Positions 46,801 through 53,815 of a stretch of 64,000 nt of DNA are shown here, piece by piece. Below the pieces are notes generated by a model. It was not told the origin of the DNA. It made no database searches and worked only from the letters and a program-made list of their open reading frames with translations. Origin of the DNA: Asterias amurensis (Eukaryota; Echinodermata; Asteroidea; Forcipulatida; Asteriidae); contig NC_092650.1 of NCBI RefSeq assembly GCF_032118995.1, forward strand, positions 7,068,001-7,132,000, written 5' to 3'. The translations under genes were made by a program, and so were the position numbers. The number at the start of each line of letters is the position of its first letter. Within the stretch, counting starts at the first letter, position 1.

Positions 46801-49800
46801 CTGCCGTCGATTTCACAAAACTCTTCCTAACTTAAGACTAGACTTAGGACGAGTCCCAACCCTGCACTGTAGCATGCAGACACAATCCTAACTCGAGATA
46901 AGATGGGTCCTAACTCTTTGTGAAATCGACCCCTGGTATCAAGCGATTTTGTCAGTACTTTTTATATGCATCAAACATCTTCTCTGTGTTAGGTCTTCAA
47001 AATGGGTCGTCGCAACCGTGCAACAGCTACTACAGATATGAATGAACACAGCTCACGCTCACACGCTCTGCTTTGTGTGCGTATCATCGGCAAGAACAAG
47101 GCCTCTGGCAAACGGAACATCGGTAGGAAATCAATGTTATCAACAAATTATCGTGAATGAGTGGATACTGTAATGCATGACTTGCAGGGTACTAGGTTGC
47201 AGAAGTTTTCAAGATAATAATTTTGGGGGGCCAATTATCCTTACTCGCAGCTAAGAGCTGAATTGCGAAGGATGCGGCTACAATGTGTTCGAGAACCAGG
47301 CATGCAAGGGAGACCTTTTGGCTTTTTTCTCGAGGGAGGAAAACTGGATGGTCTGGAAAACCCTCATGGCACATCAGAGAACCAACGCACAACTTAACTC
47401 ACATATGGCCCCGGCCGGGAATTGAACCGGGGTCACCTTGGTGAGAGGCGAGCGCTTTACGCACATGCCACCCATACCAGATACCAGAGCCCAATATTAT
47501 AGTGCTGCTTAGCTCTGAGCAAAACAAAAATATGCTTACCAGAATAAGTTAATCAGCCAAAATACCACGTGGTGTGTACTCTCTGTTACTGGTATCCTGT
47601 TTTTTTGTTGAGCGATATTTTCTGCAGGACACAGAAATTTTTACCTCTGTTCCCTTGAAGATGAGACCATCTTTAAAATAACTCTAAAACATTTAATTGT
47701 ACTTGGCCGGTTTGTAAATATTTGTGAGCTGTCCCTTCATTTTTGGTCTTGTCTCTGCCGAATTTTTAAAACTATTTCTGACCTTGCAACTCTAATTTTT
47801 GTCTCCCTTTTAGGTAAGCTGAACCTTGTTGACCTTGCCGGGTCAGAGAGAGTCAACAAGTCCGGCTCCAACACAGACACAACTCGACTCAAGGAAGCCC
47901 AAAGTATCAACAAGTCCCTGTCGTCACTGGGCGATGTCATCTATGCGCTGCGCAGCAAGCAGGGTCACATTCCCTATAGAAACTCAAAGCTGACTTACCT
48001 GTTGCAGGAATCACTGGGTAAGTACATTTGAAAACTGGAGACTAGTGGTAACTACATTTGAACACTGGAGACTAGTGGTAACTACTCAAAATAACTGTTA
48101 GCATAAAAAATTACTTGGTAGCGAGCAATGGAGAGCTGTTGATAGTATAAAACACTGAGAAACAGATCCCTCTGAAGTACTGTAGTTTTATTTTAGAAAG
48201 AGGTAATTTCTTACACTCAAGTAATGAAAGGCTTCAGGCCTGAACTCGTTGAATTTTAGAAAGTTCTCTATCAGAAAGTTCAATGAGAAGGAACTGACAT
48301 GAGTCTAGTCAATAGAAGTTTAGGCCTGTATGCTTTCTTGGGTAAGGGCACCGAGGCAAATGGTAAAGGGCACCCTATGAAGAAATTGTAAATTTCTACT
48401 GGAGCATTTCAAGACCAAAGGAATGGAACACTCTCCCTAACCACATCAAGGATGCTTAACACTATTCACATTTTCAAGAAACTCCTCAAATGTTTTCTTT
48501 TCCAACAAGTGTATCAACGTTAACTTCATTCAACTGTCTTGAGCGCTTTTGAACAACTTTGGTGATTTTGGCGCTATATAAATTCTCTCTGATTGATTGA
48601 TTGGAATCAGATTGATTGGCATCAGATTCAACCTATTTTTCTTATGTGTAGTTCTTGTTCTTGATAACATACATGTAGTTTGTGTAAAAAAACTCTTTTT
48701 GTTGCTATTTATTTCCTTCTCAGGAGGTGACAGTAAGACCTTAATGGTTGTACAAATATCCCCCGTCAACAAGAACATCAGTGAATCCCAATGCAGCCTA
48801 AGCTTTGCCCAGAGGGTCCGAGCGGTGGAGCTAGGTGCGGCTTCCAAAAAGAGCGAAGCGGCAGAGGTAGCTGTCCTCAAAGACAGACTAGCGCAATATG
48901 AGGTGAGAAATTGTGTATTGTTCAGTTGAGACCAAAACTCACTGCAGAGAAAATATGTTTTAGTTGATAGGTGTATTACTGTTGGTTTACACTCTTCTGC
49001 CCAACACGCCTGGCCACAAAATTACGCAGGTTACTGTAGAGACTAATGTAGTTCTACTGTAGTACACAAGCCATGGGGTTTCGTGGCTGAGCAGATAAGA
49101 GCACTGAACTCAAGTTCTGGTGCTTCTGTTCAGCAGAGTGTGGGTTCGAAACCCGGTCCTGAGCAAGACACTTAACTATAATTGCTTCTCTCCACCCAGG
49201 GGTAAATGGGTACCTGTGAGGGCAGAGACGGTTCTTGTGATTTATTTAGCCGAGTAGCGCATATTAATGTTGCACAAGGCTGTATATTCCCCACCAGGGA
49301 GCTGAGATGGTTTAAGGAGAGAATTAAGGCCTAGTGACCAGGGGTAATAATGAGACGCCCTCAGGGTGTGAAAAGCGCTATATACAAATGGTTATTATTA
49401 TTTATTATTATTTCCTGATAATTTTAACAGGGAGCTACATGTAGCTCTGATTTGGTCTCTACTCCAGCATCACACAACCTTCAATCTCAAGATCCCACAT
49501 TGTTCTCCCACCCATCTAGGAAACCTAGGCCTACATTAGGTGATCGGGCATTTATATACGCCGCTCCAAATCTGTGGAACAATCTCCCACCTTGAATTAG
49601 ACAGTCTTCTTCACTCAATGTATTTAAATCTAAGTTAAAAACCCATTCGTTTGCTTCACCCATTTAATTCATTCCTGCTCTGTTTGTGTAATTTTTTTAT
49701 TTATTTTTTTATTCATTTTTTTCCCCCATTTTTAGTACATGCGTAGTAGAGTATACTTAGGGAGCGTCTCAAAAGTCGGGCACGTTCCTAGCGCAAAAGA

Positions 49801-50218
49801 ACGTTCCTGCGGGCATATGCCCGTGGTCCAATGGATCGCGGGCATATGCCCGCAGGATCGCAACATCATGACAAAGTATACGCGGAGCGTTCCAAAAGAC
49901 CGGTCCTGTGGAACGAACAAAAGCGGCGGGGATACTCTTGCGATCCAAAAAGAACGTTCCTACCGTTCCGACTTTTGAGACGCTCCCTTATATACGTAAC
50001 TGTGCAATATAAATGTCCATTTTATTATTCATTAATATCATGATTCACTTTCCCTTTCCCCGCCGGCAAACATTCTCACATCATCAAGCAGTTGTTAAAT
50101 CTGGAGCATTTGTTTTGTATTTTTGTTCCAGGACGGACCAACATCTGGTTATCACTCATCACCATCAAGGAGCACAAAGGGTACCCCAACAAGAACACGG
50201 GGTACCCCACGAAGATGA
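16920..50218 (+). CDS. kifc3: C-terminal-motor kinesin-14, KIFC3 type (18 coding exons, ~947 aa)
   Basis: Exons: 16920-16931, 18104-18236, 24753-24812, 31003-31091, 31940-32132, 32723-32991, 34590-34778, 36402-36602, 38656-38835, 40250-40516, 42205-42498, 44005-44109, 45093-45223, 46341-46461, 46993-47122, 47814-48017, 48724-48902, 50132-50218 (TGA 50216). All phases agree. Residues 1-98 are a Ser/Pro-rich head with an acidic stretch; about 99-560 is charged coiled coil. The kinesin-14 neck ([10 protein letters not shown]) precedes the motor, with RVFCRVRP near 572, P-loop GQTGSGKT near 653-660, switch I NEHSSRSH near 765-772 and switch II DLAGSE near 798-803; all catalytic motifs are intact. 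The family walks to microtubule minus ends; KIFC3 acts at adherens junctions, centrosomes and in apical transport. The tail after the motor is 28 residues, Ser/Thr/Arg rich. Human KIFC3 is somewhat shorter (about 830 aa). Exon 7 could instead start at 34620 (53 rather than 63 codons). The first coding exon has only four codons. Confidence 0.94.
17386..17836. mobile_element. Foldback element with repeated GAGTTGACGGC modules
   Basis: Left arm GTACTACTTGCCGTCAACTC, right arm its inverse ending AAGTAGTAGGACC. The right arm holds four GAGTTGACGGC/GAGTTGACAGC modules, the left two. It lies in kinesin intron 1. Confidence 0.7.
18385..18744 (+). mobile_element. Family B TTAA element
   Basis: TTAAAGGGAAGGTACACA at left, GTGTACCTTGTCTTAA at right. 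It shares TTAA 18741-18744 with a family D element and lies in intron 2 of the kinesin gene. Confidence 0.75.
18741..19051 (+). mobile_element. Family D TTAA element, internally shortened
   Basis: TTAAAGCCATTATACACTTTCG at left and TGTCCAATGGCTTTAA at right; the central palindrome seen in copy 1 is missing. Confidence 0.72.
20272..20645 (+). mobile_element. Family B TTAA element
   Basis: TTAAGGGAAGGTACACGT at left and ACGTGTACCTTCCCTTTAA at right; the hairpin CTAGAAGTCTTTTA lies in the centre. Confidence 0.78.
20700..21000 (+). mobile_element. Family A element, right end replaced
   Basis: TTAAAGGCAGTTGACACT at left and the usual centre, but after about 20985 the sequence changes to another family's end (GGCACACATTCCCTTTAA at 21070-21089). 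A composite or recombined copy. Confidence 0.65.
21086..21457 (-). mobile_element. Family B TTAA element
   Basis: TTAAAGACACTGTACCCG at left and GTGTACCCTCCCTTTAA at right, inverted relative to the 20272 copy. It is followed directly by the 73-bp direct repeat. Confidence 0.75.
21451..21523. repeat. 73-bp direct repeat, left copy
   Basis: Identical to 21901-21973. Begins CCTTTAAGATAATCCC and ends GTGTCCTTAA. The two copies flank a family A element exactly. Confidence 0.9.
21520..21907 (+). mobile_element. Family A TTAA element, full length
   Basis: TTAAAGGCAGTGGACACT to GTGTCCACCGCCTTTAA, with inner hairpin GACCTCAGATTTAGAACTTG / AGGTCTC. Flanked by the 73-bp direct repeat. Confidence 0.85.
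21901..21973. repeat. 73-bp direct repeat, right copy
   Basis: Every base matches 21451-21523; both start and end with a TTAA. Confidence 0.9.
22351..22512. mobile_element. Foldback element, family J
   Basis: Arms CAAATATTGAGTGGCT...GGAATATTATCGC and their inverse, around a centre near 22425. Termini resemble the foldbacks at 41909 and 52291. Confidence 0.75.
23188..23694. mobile_element. Family E TTAA element interrupted by a family A element
   Basis: Left part 23188-23246 (TTAAAGGATTTGGGATAC ... GATTTACATTAA) and right part 23440-23694 (ACTTCCACCATTCGAAG ... CAGACCCTTTAA). Uninterrupted copies read GATTTACATTAAACTTACAG across the junction. Confidence 0.78.
23243..23443 (+). mobile_element. 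Family A element nested in family E, with (AAT)n
   Basis: TTAAAGGCAGTGGACACT at left, AACTGTCTTTAA at right. The middle was lost and an (AAT)n microsatellite occupies about 23262-23306. TTAA is duplicated at both edges. Confidence 0.8.
23691..24070 (+). mobile_element. Family B TTAA element abutting family E
   Basis: TTAAAGAGAAGGTACACG at left and GTGTACCTTCCCTTTAA at right; the left TTAA is shared with the preceding family E element. Confidence 0.78.
25085..25437 (-). mobile_element. Family E TTAA element
   Basis: Central palindrome TTTTCGTCTCATGAGACGAAAA at about 25247-25269 with long arms (TTGAAGATAATGATAGT...), ending ACATACACCCTTTAA. Confidence 0.75.
25632..25975 (+). mobile_element. 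Family B TTAA element
   Basis: TTAAAGGGAAGGTACACG at left and GTGTACCTTCCCTTTAA at right, in kinesin intron 3. Confidence 0.8.
26417..26804 (-). mobile_element. Family A TTAA element
   Basis: TTAAAGACTCTGGACACT at left, AGTGTCCACTGCCTTTAA at right. Confidence 0.78.
27860..27960 (+). mobile_element. LINE 3'-end fragment (reverse transcriptase C-terminus)
   Basis: Translates, with a break, to [18 protein letters not shown] and a DSL..FKT-like tail. This resembles the PHLWNALP-I--A-SL--FK motif that ends CR1/L2-type proteins. Confidence 0.5.
28285..28604 (+). mobile_element. Penelope-like retroelement fragment with decayed hammerhead ribozyme
   Basis: Flanked by an 11-bp repeat ACATTGTTTTA (28274-28284 and 28594-28604). 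Near its start are GTCTC, CTGACGA, a GACTAG/CTAGTC stem, then GAA with a 4-base insert before AAC, GTT and GAGAC, the order of a hammerhead ribozyme. Homologous copies: 36056-36384 and, inverted, 44817-44990. Hammerheads of this minimal type are known in Penelope-like elements; no reverse transcriptase is visible here. Confidence 0.65.
28292..28345 (+). ncRNA. Decayed hammerhead-ribozyme core, copy 1
   Basis: Stem I GTCTC/GAGAC (28292-28296, 28341-28345), core CTGACGA (28297-28303), stem II GACTAG/CTAGTC (28305-28310, 28322-28327). The GAAAC core strand is split as GAA-GCTA-AAC, so cleavage activity is unlikely. Confidence 0.6.
29798..30160 (+). mobile_element. Family E TTAA element
   Basis: TTAAAGGGTGTATGTAC at left and GTACCCAAATCCTTAA at right; central ATGAGACGAAAATTATTTT palindrome near 29975. 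Confidence 0.8.
30665..30875 (-). mobile_element. LINE 3'-end fragment (minus strand)
   Basis: On the minus strand it reads [18 protein letters not shown], then [18 protein letters not shown], the typical CR1/L2 C-terminus. It is followed by a GCGCCTTATAAATT-type 3' end and an ATT-rich tail. Confidence 0.75.
31110..31355 (+). mobile_element. Family E element, 3' part missing
   Basis: TTAAAGGGTGTATGTAC lies only about 18 bases after the donor of kinesin exon 4. Homology stops after the central palindrome arm. A LINE-like 3' tail (TTATATAGCGCAG) follows near 31430. Confidence 0.7.
33168..33379. mobile_element. MITE-like element M, copy 1
   Basis: Starts ATAGAATGTATTGAATATGA and ends TTATTCAATATGGTCTAT, an imperfect inverted pair. 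Inside is AAGATGGCGACTTTTCATAG. The second copy is 40617-40830. Confidence 0.75.
33955..34060. repeat. Repeat carrying an exact histone-mRNA stem-loop, copy 1
   Basis: GGCTCTTTTCAGAGCC at about 33980-33995, after GAGACCCAACC and before AACACTC, with downstream GGTTGTAC and AAGTTTACTATTTAT shared with 44690-44800. This 16-mer equals the animal replication-dependent histone 3' stem-loop. No histone ORF is adjacent. Confidence 0.7.
34440..34520. repeat. Short dispersed repeat (partner at 50905-50985)
   Basis: Shares GGTTATAAAC, CATGACGCGCTCTCC-like and CCAATAGGAATAGCGAAACTG with 50905-50985. Confidence 0.65.
34812..35203 (+). mobile_element. Family A element
   Basis: GACAGTGGACACTATTGC at left, AGTGTCCACTGACTTTAA at right; begins about 34 bases after the donor of kinesin exon 7. 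A second partial right end follows at 35204-35299. Confidence 0.75.
35296..35707 (-). mobile_element. Family A TTAA element
   Basis: TTAAGACACTGGACACT at left and AGTGTCCACTGCCTTTAA at right. It abuts the partial copy before it, sharing TTAA. Confidence 0.75.
36056..36099 (+). ncRNA. Decayed hammerhead-ribozyme core, copy 2
   Basis: GTCTC, CTGACGA, GACTAG-TGCAAG-CTAGTC, AAAAC, ATT, GAGAC. Compared with the consensus GAAAC/GTT, both changes are CG-to-CA type, as expected of methyl-CpG decay. Confidence 0.6.
36056..36384 (+). mobile_element. Penelope-like fragment ending beside kinesin exon 8
   Basis: Same segment order as 28285-28604, plus about 45 further bases (ATACCTCA.CATGCAATGCC) shared with the inverted copy at 44817-44990. 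It stops about 17 bases before the exon 8 acceptor. Confidence 0.65.
36625..37245 (+). repeat. 77-bp minisatellite, eight units plus a partial, in kinesin intron 8
   Basis: Units start with CAGACATGCGCACCAGAGTC at 36625, 36702, 36779, 36856, 36929, 37009, 37086, 37163 and (partial) 37240; lengths are 73-80 and mostly 77. Most unit junctions read CTGTTTGTTTCAG, an acceptor-like sequence. Confidence 0.9.
37680..37910 (+). mobile_element. LINE C-terminal fragment split by (TTTA)n
   Basis: Translates to [23 protein letters not shown], then a (TTTA)n microsatellite (about 37806-37862), then YKCLNK. The L-ELHWLP-R--I-FK-L---YK-L pattern is that of CR1/L2 reverse-transcriptase C-termini. Confidence 0.65.
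38228..38375 (+). mobile_element. tRNA-derived SINE
   Basis: GTGGCACGGTTGGC (A-box-like), AGCGCTCGCCTCTCACC and GGTTCGATTC (B box), then a non-tRNA body (TGTGCGTTGGTTCTCTG). The inverted copy is at 47335-47470. Confidence 0.7.
38376..38615. repeat. Dispersed repeat N, copy 1, just upstream of kinesin exon 9
   Basis: Shares TTGTTCAGACTTTTGGCTG, TTTATGTCGGCCTGGT, TTGGATACTGTTTC and AATGACTCTCACCCCTG with 44128-44390. It ends about 40 bases before exon 9. Confidence 0.7.
38940..39175 (-). mobile_element. tRNA-derived SINE family L, copy 1
   Basis: Minus-strand unit shared with 57184-57390: TGTAGATTGGG, CCCTGGAATAATTC-like and GAAACTTTCCTTCC body blocks and a degraded GGTTCACAATAC B-box region. 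Confidence 0.6.
39222..39527 (+). pseudogene. Partial duplicate of kinesin exon 9 3' end and donor, split by a transposon
   Basis: 39222-39268 matches the last 47 or so bases of exon 9, and 39470-39527 continues with GAGAAGGTATGTTTAAATCC, the donor and intron start (original 38788-38885). An element at 39269-39469 interrupts it. The copy lacks the exon's 5' part and acceptor. Confidence 0.85.
39269..39469. mobile_element. Foldback element with 8-bp target duplication AGGAGAAG
   Basis: AGGAGAAG at 39261-39268 and 39470-39477. Arms TTATACCCATACATCGATGTG and inverse; central AAGTACTGAGTAC arms. Relatives at 41104-41185 and 54845-55060. Confidence 0.75.
39662..40048 (+). mobile_element. Family A TTAA element
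   Basis: TTAAAGGCAGTAGACACT at left and AGTGTCCGGTGTCTTTAA at right, in intron 9. Confidence 0.8.
40617..40830. mobile_element. MITE-like element M, copy 2
   Basis: ATAGACCGTATTGAATATGA at left and TTATTCAATACGGTCTAT at right. About 100 bases after the exon 10 donor. Confidence 0.8.
41909..42175. mobile_element. Foldback element J with tandemly repeated right end
   Basis: Left arm AAATATTGACTGCT...; centre near 41990 (AAAACCATGGCT / AGTCATGGTTTT). The right terminus CATAGCAGTCAATATTTCC is repeated four times at about 33-bp steps and stops 29 bases before exon 11. Confidence 0.75.
42555..43892 (-). mobile_element. Family A element interrupted by a 1016-bp insertion
   Basis: Left part 42555-42849 and right end 43866-43892 (ATTACCAATAGTG...TTTAA). 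The left terminus is eroded. Confidence 0.75.
42850..43865. mobile_element. 1016-bp nonautonomous TIR element (CAGAGATRCCAACAT ends)
   Basis: Ends CAGAGATACCAACAT and ATGTTGGCATCTCTG; the host ATTACC is duplicated (42844-42849, 43866-43871). hAT-like CAGAG termini, but the shared flank is 6 bp. The 94-codon ORF inside shows no transposase motif. Confidence 0.75.
44128..44390. repeat. Dispersed repeat N, copy 2, just downstream of kinesin exon 12
   Basis: Same blocks as 38376-38615; starts about 20 bases after the exon 12 donor. Confidence 0.7.
44690..44990 (-). mobile_element. Repeat with histone-type stem-loop joined to inverted Penelope-like segment
   Basis: GGCTCTTTTCAGAGCC at about 44722-44737, then CAACACTCCCACCAAGAAATG, where CAAGAAA resembles the histone downstream element. 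From 44817 to 44990 the sequence is the inverse of 36209-36384. Confidence 0.65.
45555..45695 (+). mobile_element. SINE 3' end
   Basis: CCCCAGGGAGCTGAGATGG, AATTAAGGCCCGGTGAC, CTATATACAAA and a TTATTATTATT tail, as in 49076-49410. Confidence 0.7.
46014..46156. repeat. Foldback palindrome in kinesin intron 13
   Basis: Arms ACAATTGTTGCACGCTGTGAC and inverse, with CCCTCGAGGGG-type inner arms around 46075-46090. Confidence 0.75.
46635..46784 (+). mobile_element. Family A right half
   Basis: TTTCATTATTATCACGCAAC to AGTGTCCAGTGTCTTTAA; left half absent. Confidence 0.7.
46804..46933. mobile_element. TIR element S, copy 2
   Basis: CGTCGATTTCACAAA at left and TTTGTGAAATCGAC at right, with the GCACTGTAGCATGCAGAC centre. 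Shorter than the 61235 copy by an internal deletion. Confidence 0.75.
47335..47470 (-). mobile_element. tRNA-derived SINE, inverted copy
   Basis: Minus strand reads GGTTCAATTCCCGGCCGGGG after CGCCTCTCACCAAGGTGACC, matching 38228-38375. Confidence 0.7.
48022..48240 (+). repeat. 26-bp tandem duplication plus family B fragment after exon 16
   Basis: A unit with ACTGGAGACTAGTGGTAACTA occurs twice right after the donor at 48018, running into a family A/B left arm (ACTACTCAAAATAACTGTTAG...TGATAGTATAAAACACTG). Confidence 0.65.
48405..48605 (+). mobile_element. LINE 3' end
   Basis: [18 protein letters not shown] coding remnant, then TTTGGCGCTATATAAATTC and a GATTGATTGATTG tail. Element K fragment (48319-48416) precedes it. 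Confidence 0.65.
49076..49410 (+). mobile_element. tRNA-derived SINE, full length
   Basis: A box TGGCTGAGCAGATAAGAG, B box GGTTCGAAACC near 49143, body GAGCAAGACACTTAACTATAA, 3' end AAAGCGCTATATACAAATGG and a TTATTATT tail. Confidence 0.8.
49480..49700 (+). mobile_element. LINE C-terminal fragment
   Basis: Translates to [18 protein letters not shown], a stop, [19 protein letters not shown]: the CR1/L2 C-terminal motif with one in-frame stop. Confidence 0.75.
49760..49987. mobile_element. 228-bp MITE, PIF/Harbinger-like (TTA duplication)
   Basis: GGGAGCGTCTCAAAAGTCGG at left and its inverse at right; TTA at 49757-49759 and 49988-49990. The inner palindrome is GCGGGCATATGCCCG. Confidence 0.8.
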
Positions 50219-50483
50219 TCAAAACCCAAGACTCGCCACTATTAAGATATGATATAATCAGCACCCGACTAAACAGGAAGAAAACAGAGCTTCTGCATTT
50301 GTAAACCAACTTGATACATTATGCACAACTATTTTTCCTGGGGATCGGTATTAACTAAGGTGACTGGTAACACAGTGAACTATTTGCTGTTGTAAAGCAT
50401 TAGCAAAATGCTAGAAAAACATGTATCAGTTGCTACTCAAATATCACGATATATTATCAAGGGAATTAATGTGTGGTGAAGAG

Positions 50484-50568
50484 GTTTTCAACTAGTGGTT
50501 TAATTCCAACGAGGCCTGGTGATTGATAAGAACCAGGCCTCGGCCGGTTTAAACCACTAGTTGAAAAC
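50484..50568. repeat. Foldback palindrome
   Basis: TTTTCAACTAGTGGTTT / AAACCACTAGTTGAAAA with AGGCCTGGT/ACCAGGCCT inside. Confidence 0.75.
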
Positions 50569-50623
50569 GGATTCAACACGCTTTGATTCCAATTCATAAA
50601 TACCCTTTTGGTTAAAAGGCGTA

Positions 50624-50629
50624 AATAAA
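50624..50629 (+). terminator. Candidate polyadenylation signal of the kinesin gene
   Basis: An AATAAA hexamer lies about 400 bases after the kinesin stop codon. It is beyond a foldback palindrome (50484-50568), so the 3'UTR would include that hairpin. Only the hexamer supports this call. Confidence 0.3.
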
Positions 50630-50904
50630 GTAAGAAACTCTGTAAAACTTATCCTTATCTGAGTGCTTGAGCTCTGTATGTTTCCACGTCCATGGTATGT
50701 TCAGTATACATGTTACATGTACATGTACGATGTCCGTACGCGTGTGTTTTCCGGTTCCGTTCGTGCGCATGCGCGTGTAGTCTTGGTGCATATTCGCTGG
50801 TTTTCCTTTTACACACAGCGCGGCCAACTCACCGACAGCGCCTGCATCTCCCGTAACAAGAAACGTCTTGCGTCAAGACTAGCGCAGAGTCTCCGCTCAC
50901 AACT

Positions 50905-50985
50905 GGTTATAAACAAAGGTTTAAACACCCCCACATGACGCGCTCTCCTCCAATAGGAATAGCGAAACTGTCTGAGGTATTTATG
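50905..50985. repeat. Short dispersed repeat (partner at 34440-34520)
   Basis: GGTTATAAACAAAGGTTTAAAC and CCAATAGGAATAGCGAAACTG shared with the partner in intron 6. Confidence 0.6.
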
Positions 50986-51100
50986 AATTTATATTAGCAT
51001 TCAGTGTGCACAAAAAATGTTCAGCCCAAATACTTTGCTATGCAAAGTTGCTTGATGAAAGTGTTTAACACAAGTAGCTCTCTAATGGGTTGTAGTTGTT

Positions 51101-51469
51101 TTAAAGCCATTGGACACTTTCAGTAAACAGTATTGTCCAAGTCCCACACTTCGTGTATCACAACTTACATTTAAAATAACAAACCTGTGAAAATTTAGGC
51201 TCAATCGGTCATCGGAGTCGGGAGAAAATAATGGGAAAACCCACTCTTGTTTCCACACGTTTCGCCGTGTCATGAAATGTGTTTAAAATAAATCCGTAAT
51301 TCTCGCTAACGAGAATTTATATTGTTTTCTCAAAAAGTAAAGCATTTCATGGAACAATATTTCAAGAGAAGTCTTTCACCATTACCTTCTGTAAACCCTG
51401 TAAATTATTTGTAAATCTGTGGTGTTTTTTTTTGTTTTTCTGTACCGAAAGTGTAAAATGGCTTCTTAA
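51101..51469 (-). mobile_element. Family D TTAA element
   Basis: TTAAAGCCATTGGACACT at left and AGTGTAAAATGGCTTCTTAA at right; central TCTCGCTAACGAGA. Confidence 0.78.
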
Positions 51470-52290
51470 AGGGTACCAGTTCTTAAAGAAACTACATGTA
51501 GTTCCTTTGTTTCTGAAAGCATTTGTTCATAAAATATATTTAACAATTTATCCATAGCCCAATTTATGCATAGATTCATTTTCTTGAAATCGGTAAAAAC
51601 CAAGAGTTGTGGTTATACCATGGAGGAAGGAAGAGAAGGAGCTCGAACGAAGGGACTTCAAAAGTAAAACCCGTGGTACCACGGTTGTTTAACAACACCT
51701 CGTAATCACCCACATACCTCATACAGACAATGGGTGACCTGGCGTATGTGAGTTTCCGCGTGCGCACTTGGTTCTTCACTCAACTATGGTGTCGTATGTC
51801 GTATGGATATAATACAGAAAAAGCAACATTTTTTCGCCCACCAAATCGAAAAACACAATTGCATACCAACTACCCACGTGTGCTAATACCCAAATTTTGA
51901 ACCACCGCTAGTGACCTGAAAGTCACAAAAAATGTAAAAATATGCCATGATGTTTCCGTGAAACACCACAAACGGTAAAGGGAAACTTGTTTATTCAAAA
52001 TTGCTGTCTCCAATGATTCAACTTTACACGAAGGCAACTGTGCAGAGCGGCGGTACCGCACGCTCTGTACAAAGAGATCTAATCCTGCTCATTGATTGGC
52101 CGTCCAGCTGGAGGTCTCCTATCTTTTTCCACTGGTCAGACAGGGGCATTGTCAGGGTATTATTTTGTTACTCTGCGGTTTTGCGGGTCATTCGAGCTCC
52201 TATATACCATGTAATAAGCTCTCTAGTGTGTTGGAATGTTTTCTAACAGTAACCGGCTCTGCAGAGAACTAGTTTGATGGGTTCTTATAT
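51470..52290. other. Intergenic, no gene recognised
   Basis: Contains the palindrome CCGTGGTACCACGG near 51670 and short ORFs without domains. Confidence 0.45.
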
Positions 52291-52440
52291 ACAAATATTG
52301 ACTGCTTCGAGTGCTATGGTTAAAACTACGACTCCTCGGTGATCCCTGCAGCATTCTATGTTCCTGAGCGTAATGGAACGGCCCTAGGATTCCCGAGTGA
52401 GTCGTAGTTTTAACCACAAGTTAAAGGAGTCAATATTTGT
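52291..52440. mobile_element. Foldback element, family J
   Basis: ACAAATATTGACTGCTTCG at left, GGAGTCAATATTTGT at right; inner arms GGTTAAAACTACGACT and inverse. Confidence 0.72.
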
Positions 52441-52749
52441 TTTATAACACCCCAACAGACTATTTATCATCTAAGTACACGTAACGTGCGTACGAGCGTT
52501 TCAGATACACAGATCTGCACAACTGATTGGGTTTGAGGTGGGTAAAAAGACGTCTGGGTACTGCACGCCGTGTGATAGTCGTTGGACTATCACACTGCAA
52601 ATGATGCACTAACACATGGCAAACGATGCACTATCACACGGCCGCCGTATAGTAAAACTAAGACATATCATGTGACGCGCTCGAAACCAATGAAAAGGCA
52701 GAATATTTGTAAGGAGTGTTATAAAAGCATTTATCAAAAAATAAAATTA

Positions 52750-53170
52750 ATTGACCATCACTCAATGAGCTTTAATTGCTGACCAGTTAAACAGTATTTG
52801 TTGAAGTTGCTGTATATAGAACACTTTTGTTCAATGTTTTGTAATTGTTTATAGAGTGTAAATCATGTAAATACTTTTTGTTAGCGAATTGCTAAGTAAA
52901 TACTTTCCATTGAAAATAGGTTGTAGGATGATCTGACAGGAACAGGTTCTAGACAGAACTAGTTCCTTTGATTCTTCAAGCATTTTTTCATAATTTATGA
53001 ATTACCCATCACTCAACGAGCTTGCACTGCCGTCCTATTTACTAGTATTTCTTGGAAGTTGGTGTATAATAGAACACTTTCTTCAACGGTTCGTAATTGT
53101 TTATAGAATGTAAATCGTGTAAATAGTTTTTATTTAGTTAATTGTAAAGTGAATATTTTCCTTAGTGATT
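52750..53170 (+). repeat. Two diverged tandem copies of a ~165-bp unit
   Basis: 52750-52915 and 53003-53170 share ATCACTCAA(T/C)GAGCTT, ATAGAACACTTT, GTAATTGTTTATAGA.TGTAAATC and GTAAATA.TTTTT. Noncoding. The spacer also has AACTAGTTCCTTTG, seen near 51495. Confidence 0.7.
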
Positions 53171-53321
53171 TGTTTCCATTATTATCTGGTTATAAACAAA
53201 TTCGCTTCCAACGAAGTCCAATTAATTTATTGAATTACATCACGTCTTTATGACTTTAGTCACAGATGTTTCTATGAAAGGTACTAAACAGGATTGGTGG
53301 AGTTGAGTGAATGTTTGTGTG

Positions 53322-53815
53322 ATTAAAGACTCGGGACACTATTGGTAATTACTCACAATAATTATTAGCATAAGACCTTTCTTGGTAACAAGCAATGGGG
53401 AGAGATTGATAGTAGACAACATCCTGAGTAACAACTCCCTCTGAAGTGAGGTAGTTTTCGAGAAAGAAGTCATTTTCCACGAATTTAATTTTGAGACCTC
53501 AGATTTACAATTTGAGGTCTCAAATCAAGCCTCTGAAAGCACATAACTTCGTGTGACATTGTAATAGAATAGTAAAAGAAAAAACACTGGTTTTGTTGCA
53601 TTACTTTTTGTGCTTTCAGGTGCATAGAAAAAGGCTTCAGCTGAAGTCTTTTATTATTTGAGTTAGAAATTACCTCTTTCTCAAAAACTATGTTTCTTCA
53701 GAGGGAGCCGTTTCTCATGTTTTATACTATCAACCTCTCTACATCGCTTGTTACCAAGTAAATTTTAATGCGAACAACTTCTTTGAGTAATTACCAATAG
53801 TGTCCAGTGCCTTCA
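53322..53815. mobile_element. Head-to-head composite of two left arms (families A and B/A)
   Basis: 53322-53560 is an A left arm (+). 53590-53815 is a left arm in inverse orientation ending AGTGTCCAGTGCCTTCAAA. The right arms are absent, so the two halves form a large imperfect palindrome. Confidence 0.65.
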
